Shown in pieces: positions 13,104-18,388 of a stretch of 18,388 bases of DNA; position 1 is the stretch's first letter; each line of letters opens with the position of its first letter. The position numbers were made by a program, and so were the translations under genes. Below the pieces are notes generated by a model. That model saw only the letters and a program-made list of their open reading frames with translations, did not search any database and was not told where the DNA came from. Origin of the DNA: Actinomycetota bacterium. Its GTDB lineage: Bacteria; Actinomycetota; Thermoleophilia; Solirubrobacterales; Solirubrobacteraceae. The stretch lies in NCBI GenBank assembly GCA_005888335.1, contig VAWY01000013.1, positions 1-18,388 on the forward strand, given 5' to 3'.

Positions 13104-14648
13104 TCATGCCTCAGCTTGGCCACCGCAGCAGCGCTTGTACTTGCGCCCGCTGCCGCACGGGCAGGGTTCGTTGCGCCCAACCTTCGGAGCAAGCCGCGAT
13201 CCGCTGCGGGCGGCGCGCTCCGCCCGTCCCGCCTCCCGCGCGGCGGCGCGCGCCTCCCGCTCCCGTCCGGGGACGCCGGCGAGCAGCTCGCTCAGCCGCT
13301 CCTCGGCCCCGGCCACGCCGTAGGCGTCCCCGCGAGCATGTGCGATCGCCAGCGCCTCGCGGAAGGCCGCCTCGGCTCGCTCCGGGTCGGACAACGCGAC
13401 GTGGACATCGCCGGCGTGGATCCGGATCCAGACATCGTCGGGGAAGCGGCGGACGTTCACCTCGAGCCGCCGCAGCGCCTCCTCGGCGCGCCCCGCCTCG
13501 GCGAGGATGACCGCAACGTCGCTGGCGTACATCGCCCCGCTCCCCTCGTCCAGCTCCGCGAGCGCGTCGCCGACCGCGACCGCCTCGTCGACCAGCCCGG
13601 CCCCCGCCAGCGCCATCGGCAACTCGGACAGCCAGTCCGGGGCCAGCCGCTCGGAGCCCAGGAACGCAGCGGTGTCGTCCCGTCTCCCTCGCAGGTGCGC
13701 TGCCAGCGACAGCGCGAGCTCGGCGTCGCCGCGCAACGCCGCGGGTGGCGGCCGCGTCAACGGGTCCCGTGCGGTCACCTCGTCCAGGCGTCGCAGGAGC
13801 GCGAGCGGCAGGCCGAATGTCGGCTCGGCGACCAGCGCCGAGGCGCGGGCGATCGCCTCCCAGCCCTCCGGGTTGCTCTCCCGGGCGCGTGCGAGCCGCT
13901 CCTGCGAGATCAGCGCCGCCCGCTCGGCGTGGAGCGCGCACATCGCGAACCGCTGCTCCTCGAGCTCCGCCGGGAAGCCGAACCGCCGCCCGCCACAGGC
14001 CGGACAGCCCCGGGCCGGCGCTCCCGCCGGCTCGAGGCGCACCATCGAGCGATCCAGGTCGACCGGGCCGAACGCCTCCTGCACGAGATCCTGGATCGCC
14101 CCGAGCCCGATCGGCTCCCAGCCTCCTTGCGCCAGCGCGAGCTCGGGCGCCGCCGAGCCCGGCCGCGATCCGACCTCGGACAGCAGGCCGGGAGCCTCGC
14201 CCACCTGGGCGAGCTGCGGATAAATGCCGGCAACGAGCGCCTGCTCGTAGCGGACCCCGACGGCGAGAACCGACCAGGCAAACGCCCCCAGCACAGCGGC
14301 GACCGTCTCCTCGCCCTCCTCCGCCCCGCGCAGCGTCTCGGCCAGGGGCAGGTAGAGCACCACCTCGCAGGAGTCGCCGTCCCCGCTGGCGGTCGCCCAA
14401 CCCGGCCCGCGCTCACCCACCCACTCGAGCGGGTCCCAGGTAAGCAGGAAGACCCGCATCCGTTCCGCGATCCGCGCCTCGGCCTCGCCGAGGCCCCTCC
14501 ATCCCAGCCGCAGCTCGAGCAGCGCCCGCTCGTCGTCGGGCGCGGCGGCGAGCGCCTCGCGCACTTCCGCGCAAAGACCGGCCAACGGATGCACGACCGG
14601 CGGGACGATAGCGGCGCCGCATCCGGCTCCCCGGGAAGCGCCCGCCAT
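13104..14648 (-). CDS. SEC-C zinc-binding TPR protein
   Basis: The protein is about 514 residues. The C-terminus has a complete SEC-C motif, NEPCPCGSGRKYKRCCGG, the zinc hook first known from SecA and now seen in many RNA-, protein- or defence-linked proteins. A second metal site is likely in the middle (CPACGG with CALH about 30 residues later, followed by a helical region). Residues about 375-455 form TPR-like helices (AVILAEAGRAEEALRRLEVN, AEAAFREALAIAHARG), and a basic/alanine-rich linker leads to the zinc hook. Start choice is uncertain: ATG 14648 leaves a 38-base gap after the 77-aa gene, while GTG 14708 would overlap it. Function is unknown; adaptor binding to nucleic acid or a partner is inferred from the modules. 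Confidence 0.82.
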   Translation of the reverse strand: MAGASRGAGCGAAIVPPVVHPLAGLCAEVREALAAAPDDERALLELRLGWRGLGEAEARIAERMRVFLLTWDPLEWVGERGPGWATASGDGDSCEVVLYLPLAETLRGAEEGEETVAAVLGAFAWSVLAVGVRYEQALVAGIYPQLAQVGEAPGLLSEVGSRPGSAAPELALAQGGWEPIGLGAIQDLVQEAFGPVDLDRSMVRLEPAGAPARGCPACGGRRFGFPAELEEQRFAMCALHAERAALISQERLARARESNPEGWEAIARASALVAEPTFGLPLALLRRLDEVTARDPLTRPPPAALRGDAELALSLAAHLRGRRDDTAAFLGSERLAPDWLSELPMALAGAGLVDEAVAVGDALAELDEGSGAMYASDVAVILAEAGRAEEALRRLEVNVRRFPDDVWIRIHAGDVHVALSDPERAEAAFREALAIAHARGDAYGVAGAEERLSELLAGVPGREREARAAAREAGRAERAARSGSRLAPKVGRNEPCPCGSGRKYKRCCGGQAEA

Positions 14649-14686
14649 GCCCGGCGTGCGAAGCTCCGGGAGCGGCTCCGAGCCGG

Positions 14687-14920
14687 TCAGAACGGGTCCC
14701 CAGACCACCCACCCCGGGGCGCTGGCGGCAGGCAGGCATCGGACACCGGACCGCCCATCTCCTCCCGACGGAGGCCGATCGGGAAACCGGCCGGCGTGAA
14801 GTCGACGGCGAAGTAGAGCTCCCCGCCGCACTCGACCCAGGGGGAGGGGAACGGCTCGGCGCGATCCTCGCGATCGCGATCCCGGGAACGTCCACGTCGG
14901 CGACGGCGTCTCTTGCTCAC
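14687..14920 (-). CDS. 77-aa basic small protein, unknown
   Basis: The GTG start at 14920 overlaps the stop of the DUF6398-like gene (GTGA), which argues for real, coupled translation. The N-terminus is strongly basic (MSKRRRRRRGRSRDRDRED), followed by a compact segment WVECGGELYFAVDFTPAGFP and IGLRREEMGG that looks structured (beta strands with a GELYF turn). The basic head suggests nucleic-acid contact. The stop is 38 bases before the proposed SEC-C start. I recognise no family; it might also be the detached N-terminus of the SEC-C protein if a frameshift lies near 14700. Confidence 0.62.
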   Translation of the reverse strand: MSKRRRRRRGRSRDRDREDRAEPFPSPWVECGGELYFAVDFTPAGFPIGLRREEMGGPVSDACLPPAPRGGWSGDPF

Positions 14921-15432
14921 GCCGCCTCGCTGGCCGGCGCCGCGGTGCCAGGCAGGTCCGGGATCAGCCCGCGCCGGCGCGCCTCCTCCTGACGCGGCGC
15001 GGGCAGCCAGCGCGCGTCCACGATCAGCCCATCCACCTCGACGAGCCAGGCGAACGGGTGCCGCTCGAGCAGCTCACGGCGGCAGAGCTCGGGATCCAGT
15101 CGATGCGGGCCAAGCAGGTCGCGGATCGCCTTTGCCTTGTTCGCCATCGTGCTCTTCGGGATGCCCGTCAGGGCACTGAGCTCGTCGCCGCTCATGTGGA
15201 GCTCCTGCTCGCGATCGAAGATGAAGTTGAGGCTGCCGACGGTGTACAGGGCGGCCGCGGCCCAGATCCGCGGGTCGCCGCGCTCAAGCGGCGATGGGCG
15301 CTTCCGCGCGAGCTTCGCCACGAGCTTCCTGCAGAGCTCGGCGTACTCTGCGTCGAGGCGCTCGGCGCAGAAGCGATCGGTCAGGGCACAGATCTCGTCG
15401 AACCTCGGCCGAAGCGCCTTGGGCACGCGCAT
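14917..15432 (-). CDS. DUF6398-like protein with helix-turn-helix
   Basis: The 171-residue protein reads IVALTD-type text characteristic of DUF6398 (name from memory): ICALTDRFCAERLDAEYAEL, ARKRPSPLERGDPRIWAAAA, LYTVGSLNFIFD and HMSGDELSALTGIPKSTMAN. The last stretch, continuing KAKAIRDLL, is a convincing helix-turn-helix, so DNA binding is likely. The C-terminus has WLVEVDGLIVDARWLPAPRQ and GLIPDLPG, also family-like. ATG 15432 was chosen because homology-like text begins at once and an element mirrored on the other strand places a start exactly there. The open frame extends upstream to 15699 but is arginine-rich noise. It is first in a leftward four-gene operon and is a candidate regulator of the divergent cluster. 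Confidence 0.8.
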   Translation of the reverse strand: MRVPKALRPRFDEICALTDRFCAERLDAEYAELCRKLVAKLARKRPSPLERGDPRIWAAAALYTVGSLNFIFDREQELHMSGDELSALTGIPKSTMANKAKAIRDLLGPHRLDPELCRRELLERHPFAWLVEVDGLIVDARWLPAPRQEEARRRGLIPDLPGTAAPASEAA

Positions 15433-15535
15433 GGCCCGCAAGCTAGCCAGCCGTACGGACGGAGACCGTCGTGCCTGTAGTCCCCCCGATCTCGCGCGGC
15501 TCGCTCCGTCCGAGCCTCGGTCTAGCTTGCCGACG
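15433..15535. promoter_or_regulatory. Divergent mirrored promoter/operator element
   Basis: Both strands carry CTCCGTCCG-N9-CTAGCTTGC-N5-ATG with identical spacing. Plus strand: 15504-15512 and 15522-15530, ATG at 15536. Minus strand: 15464-15456 and 15446-15438, ATG at 15432. TAGCTT could be a -10 box giving leaderless messages. No sigma-70-like -35 fits, so a special sigma factor or activator site is likely. Confidence 0.7.
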
Positions 15536-15649
15536 ATGCGGCGACTCACAGGCACGGCCGCGGCGGTGCGTCGCTCGCGTGGTGCGCACGTGCCGGCGGA
15601 CCGCGACCCCGCCCGCCCGGACAGCTCTCGGGCGGCGCGGTCTGCGTGA
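15536..15649 (+). CDS. 37-aa leader ORF, possibly leaderless
   Basis: ATG 15536 sits exactly five bases after the plus-strand CTAGCTTGC, the same position as the DUF6398-like start on the other strand. The 37 codons encode a basic, alanine-rich peptide (MRRLTGTAAAVRRSRG) and end at TGA 15647-15649, four bases before ATG 15654. It may be a translated leader that couples translation of the next gene, which has no visible ribosome site. No family is recognised. Confidence 0.4.
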   Translation: MRRLTGTAAAVRRSRGAHVPADRDPARPDSSRAARSA

Positions 15650-15653
15650 CGCG

Positions 15654-17513
15654 ATGGCGAGCGCAGCCATGCGCCAGGGGACCTCGGGGCTCGCCTCATT
15701 CCTGGACGCGCTGGAGGCCCGCCTCGGCGAGCTGACCCCCGAACAGGTGAACGCCTTACTGCTCGCCCACGCCGAGCAGCTCACACCCCGCGAGCGAGAG
15801 CCCTTCCTCGCGATCTTCGTCGAGGCCGAGTTCGATCGCCGTTCCGGCGATGCGCTCGCCGGGGGTCGCGAGCCCGATCCGCTGCTCGCCGAGATCGACG
15901 CGTTCGTGGAGCGCTTGCGCGCCGGCAGCTACGTGGATGGCTGGGGCTGGGATCCGGAGATCTACGAGGAGCGCGCCTTCGGCGACGAGTCGTGGGCCGA
16001 GGAGATGGACGATCTCTTCGCGGCCGCGAACGCGGCCTTCCTGGACGGCGACTTGCAGCTCGCCCGCGAGGGCCTGGGCCGCCTGCTGGGCGCGTTCGAT
16101 CTCGAGGGCGAGGCCCAGGCGTTCTGCGGTCCCGACTCGCCACAGAGGATGGTCTCGGTGGACGTCGGTGAGGCAAGGTCCCGCTACCTGCGCGCGGTCT
16201 ACGAGACGACGGCGGCGTCCGAGCGTCCCGCAGCGTTGCTGGACGCGATCGAGGACCTGCGGTTCATCGGCGGCGACGCCAGCCTTGGCGCGATCGACGA
16301 GGCGAGACGGGCGCGCATGCCTGGTCTCGACGCCTTCCTGCCCGCCTGGATCGGCCACCTGCGCTCGATCGAGAGCGACGCGCAGCGCGGCTCCCCACGC
16401 GCCCGCGAGCTCGCGCGGCTGCTATCCGAGGCCGCCGAGTGGCATGGGGGCGCCGACGGGCTGGGCGAGCTTGCGCGTGCGCGTGGCGCGCTCGATCCGG
16501 ACGCGCACCGTGACTGGGTCGACGCCCTGATTCGGGGCGGGCGCCACGGCGACGCCGCCGGTGCCGCCGGCGAGGCTCTGCGCAAGCTCGAGCCCCGCGG
16601 CGAGGCGCGCGCCGCGATCGCCGAGCGCCTCGCTCGCCTCGCGGCATGGACGGGCGACGATGGCGCCGCACTCGACGCCCGGCGCGAGCGCTGGCGCGCC
16701 GCCCCATCGACCTGGCGGCTGATCGCGCTGATCGACATCGCAACCGCGCTCGACCGCGCCCACGAGGTGCTCGCGACCGAGGCCGATTGGGCGCTCGCGC
16801 CCGAGCGGCCCGGCGCCGAGCCGCGCAACGTCGCGAACGATCGCCTGCTCTGCGAGCTGCTGCTGCTCGCCGGCCGCGTCGAGCAGGCGCTGGAGATGGC
16901 GAAGCCGGCGCAGCCGCTCGGCTGGAGCCACCGCGGCCACCCGGGGCCGATCGTCGTCCCGTACCTGCTCGTCGCGGCCACCGGGCCCGCGATCCGGCCC
17001 GAGCTGCTGATCGCCGCCGGCTCCCCCTCCGCGCCGGCAGAGCATAACGGGCCGCTGCTCGCGCAAGAGCTCGAGCACATCGACCGCGACGGATGGGTCG
17101 GGGGCGGCGAATGGGACGACGAGCCCGCCGAGCCGCCGCTCGATGAGCGCTATCGCGGCATCCCCGCCGACAAGCGGCTGCCCTCCCTCCTGCTCGTGGC
17201 CGCGGTCGGCGCCTATCCGGCATCGCAACGCCAGCGGGACCGCTGGCTCGGGCGCGCCGCGGAGCTGGTCGAGGAGCGAGTCAACGCGATCGTCGCCGCC
17301 AAGCACCGCGGGGCCTACGAGCGCGCAGCGCGGCTGGCCGTGGCGTGCGGCGAGGCGATCGCCCTAGCCCGCGATCGCGACAGGGGCTTCGCGTTCGTAG
17401 GCGAGGCTCGCGAGCGGTTTCCGCGCCACCACGCGTTCCGCTCCGAGCTCGACCGCGCCATGGCGGCGTCGCCGTACCTGCCAGCGCCGCCACGCAGAGG
17501 ACGCCGCCGATGA
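15654..17513 (+). CDS. 619-aa helical-repeat protein, unknown
   Basis: The protein is largely alpha-helical, acidic and alanine/leucine-rich with no signal peptide or membrane segment. Residues about 1-50 (LASFLDALEARLGELTPEQV, LLLAHAEQLTPREREPFLAI) form a conserved-looking start. A Trp/acidic patch follows (YVDGWGWDPEIYEERAFGDE), then WAEEMDDLFAAANAAFLDGD, a TPR-like pair. The rest reads as long solenoid helices up to residue about 600, ending in a short basic tail. I cannot name a family, although similar proteins neighbour SWIM and SEC-C genes in actinobacteria. No ribosome site precedes ATG 15654 or the in-frame ATG 15669, so coupling to the 37-codon leader is plausible. Its stop overlaps the next start (ATGA). 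Confidence 0.75.
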   Translation: MASAAMRQGTSGLASFLDALEARLGELTPEQVNALLLAHAEQLTPREREPFLAIFVEAEFDRRSGDALAGGREPDPLLAEIDAFVERLRAGSYVDGWGWDPEIYEERAFGDESWAEEMDDLFAAANAAFLDGDLQLAREGLGRLLGAFDLEGEAQAFCGPDSPQRMVSVDVGEARSRYLRAVYETTAASERPAALLDAIEDLRFIGGDASLGAIDEARRARMPGLDAFLPAWIGHLRSIESDAQRGSPRARELARLLSEAAEWHGGADGLGELARARGALDPDAHRDWVDALIRGGRHGDAAGAAGEALRKLEPRGEARAAIAERLARLAAWTGDDGAALDARRERWRAAPSTWRLIALIDIATALDRAHEVLATEADWALAPERPGAEPRNVANDRLLCELLLLAGRVEQALEMAKPAQPLGWSHRGHPGPIVVPYLLVAATGPAIRPELLIAAGSPSAPAEHNGPLLAQELEHIDRDGWVGGGEWDDEPAEPPLDERYRGIPADKRLPSLLLVAAVGAYPASQRQRDRWLGRAAELVEERVNAIVAAKHRGAYERAARLAVACGEAIALARDRDRGFAFVGEARERFPRHHAFRSELDRAMAASPYLPAPPRRGRRR

Positions 17514-17899
17514 GCGCGACGCCCGACACGAAGAGCCGCGGCCGGTCGATCCCGGCGCAGCTTCGCGACACGGTGCGCGCGCGGCTCGAGCGGCACGCGC
17601 GGGAACGGTGGAGCGACAACTGCCGCGGCGTGGTCGTGACCTTCCGCGGCCAGTTCGCCTACGCGTTCTCGACCGCGGGCTTCTACCCTCCCTGGTTGAG
17701 CGACGAGCAACGGGCGCGGATCGACGCCACCCCGACCCGCCTGTGCCGGCTTCATTACCTCGGCGACCCGGACCGCTGGGGCTTCTCAGTCTTCACCTAC
17801 AGCAACGAACGCTACGAGCCGCCGCTCGGCCTCGGACTGCTCAGCGGCACCCCGGAGGAGGGATTCGACCTCGCCGCGGGCCTCTACCTCGGGTCCTGA
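17510..17899 (+). CDS. 129-aa conserved-looking protein, unknown
   Basis: The start overlaps the previous stop by four bases (ATGA), so it is coupled to the 619-aa protein. The N-terminus is basic (RSIPAQLRDTVRARLERHAR), followed by a beta-rich core: GVVVTFRGQFAYAFSTAGF, LCRLHYLGDPDRWGFSVFTY and SNERYEPPLGLGLLSGTPEE. I have the impression of similar hypothetical proteins of about this length in actinobacteria, with the pattern YxGDxDRWGFxxYxYSxExYExS, but know no function. The basic helix could contact nucleic acid. It is the last gene of the rightward arm. Confidence 0.75.
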   Translation: MSATPDTKSRGRSIPAQLRDTVRARLERHARERWSDNCRGVVVTFRGQFAYAFSTAGFYPPWLSDEQRARIDATPTRLCRLHYLGDPDRWGFSVFTYSNERYEPPLGLGLLSGTPEEGFDLAAGLYLGS

Positions 17900-18388
17900 C
17901 GATCCCGCCGCTTGCACCGAACACCCAAGCGAACTCCGCGTCTGTGAGCAGGTCGACGCCGCGGTGCCGGTGCTGCAATGCATGTTGCCCAAGTGCTCAA
18001 CGGTTTCTCCGTGCTTGGCTACGACACCGCCAACGCCGCTCGAGCGCGAGCGCTCGCGACGGCCGTGAGCGCCAGTTCCTACCTTGATGTGGACCGGATC
18101 AAGGCGAGACGAGCTCCGACGCGGGCCGAGCGGCCCATTCGGTCGGGACAGGTGCCCCGAGGACACGCCCCCACAAGCCCGACGGTGCGGCACGGAGGTG
18201 CGGGCTCGAGGGCGGCTTGTGCGGACCTCGGCAACGCTCCTACGCCCGGTTGTAGAGCTACAGGCTCGAAAACCCGGGCCCCCACAACCAACACGTTCTG
18301 GTCCGTCTCGATTTCACCACCCGAGGGCGGGCGGCGAGCATTCTCGTTTCCACCCCGTTCCCACCCGCGGCTGGGGAGCTTGCGTCAT
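17900..18388. other. Region without a convincing gene
   Basis: No frame has a believable start, ribosome site and composition. A perfect inverted repeat CACAAGCC (18172-18179) / GGCTTGTG (18214-18221) has a 34-base loop, and GCCCCCACAA occurs twice (about 18168 and 18279). The minus-strand translation near 18255-18290 (VGARVFEP) resembles peptides from antisense tRNA ends, but no tRNA folds. The last three bases read ATG on the minus strand. Confidence 0.5.

Noticed and set aside
13116..14816. 566-codon plus-strand frame opposite the SEC-C gene
   Set aside because: It is rich in Arg/Pro/Gln without domains, while the minus strand encodes a perfect SEC-C zinc motif.
1..18388. CRISPR array or insertion-sequence transposase
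   Set aside because: I saw no regularly spaced repeats with spacers, no transposase motifs and no paired IS ends anywhere in the window.

Overview
The window is very GC-rich DNA with GTG/ATG starts, short stop/start overlaps, apparently leaderless genes, an F420-type reductase, a luciferase-like oxidoreductase gene, a MocR regulator and SEC-C/TPR proteins. This points to an actinobacterium. A soil Thermoleophilia/Solirubrobacterales-type lineage is my best guess, from protein style only.

Left part (1-9570): a redox and regulation neighbourhood with many damaged genes. An extended SDR/epimerase runs off the left edge (1-941, minus). Beside it are the first codons of an ECF41/SigJ-type sigma factor and two matching ECF41-like promoters, one per strand (1035-1061 and 1171-1197). 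Then come a four-helix membrane protein (1537-1995), the start of a DJ-1/PfpI gene (2092-2250), an aldo/keto reductase broken by one missing base (2253-3322), a decayed flavin/F420-oxidase-like gene (3303-3512), a MocR regulator (3515-4951, minus) with a TGGTCCAGT direct repeat, a cupin (5154-5483) and an atypical SDR with a probable one-base loss near its start (5516-6429). An intact, tightly packed trio follows: NAD(P)/F420 reductase, MFS exporter and metallo-hydrolase (6486-9206). A luciferase-like oxidoreductase then breaks off near 9570.

Junction (about 9570-10150): the 3' half of a tRNA-Arg(ACG) on the minus strand (10027-10073), followed by its terminator. A perfect palindrome nearby resembles the tRNA core, and two pairs of TCGCCARAAA repeats flank the fragment. 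This looks like an integration attachment site. Because the fragment keeps its downstream terminator, DNA to its right is the likely inserted island.

Right part (10150-18388): a SWIM-associated TPR protein fragment, a HEPN/MNT toxin-antitoxin pair whose antitoxin carries an XRE helix-turn-helix, and a DUF6883-like fragment. Next is a compact divergent cluster of largely uncharacterised genes. On the minus strand these are DUF6398-like HTH protein, 77-aa basic protein, SEC-C zinc/TPR protein and TPR protein with a winged-helix-like end. On the plus strand they are a 37-codon leader ORF, a 619-aa repeat protein and a 129-aa protein. The two arms start from mirror copies of one element, CTCCGTCCG-N9-CTAGCTTGC-N5-ATG, which suggests co-regulation as a single system. 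This is the best candidate for an undescribed system in the window. The last 490 bases hold no convincing gene.
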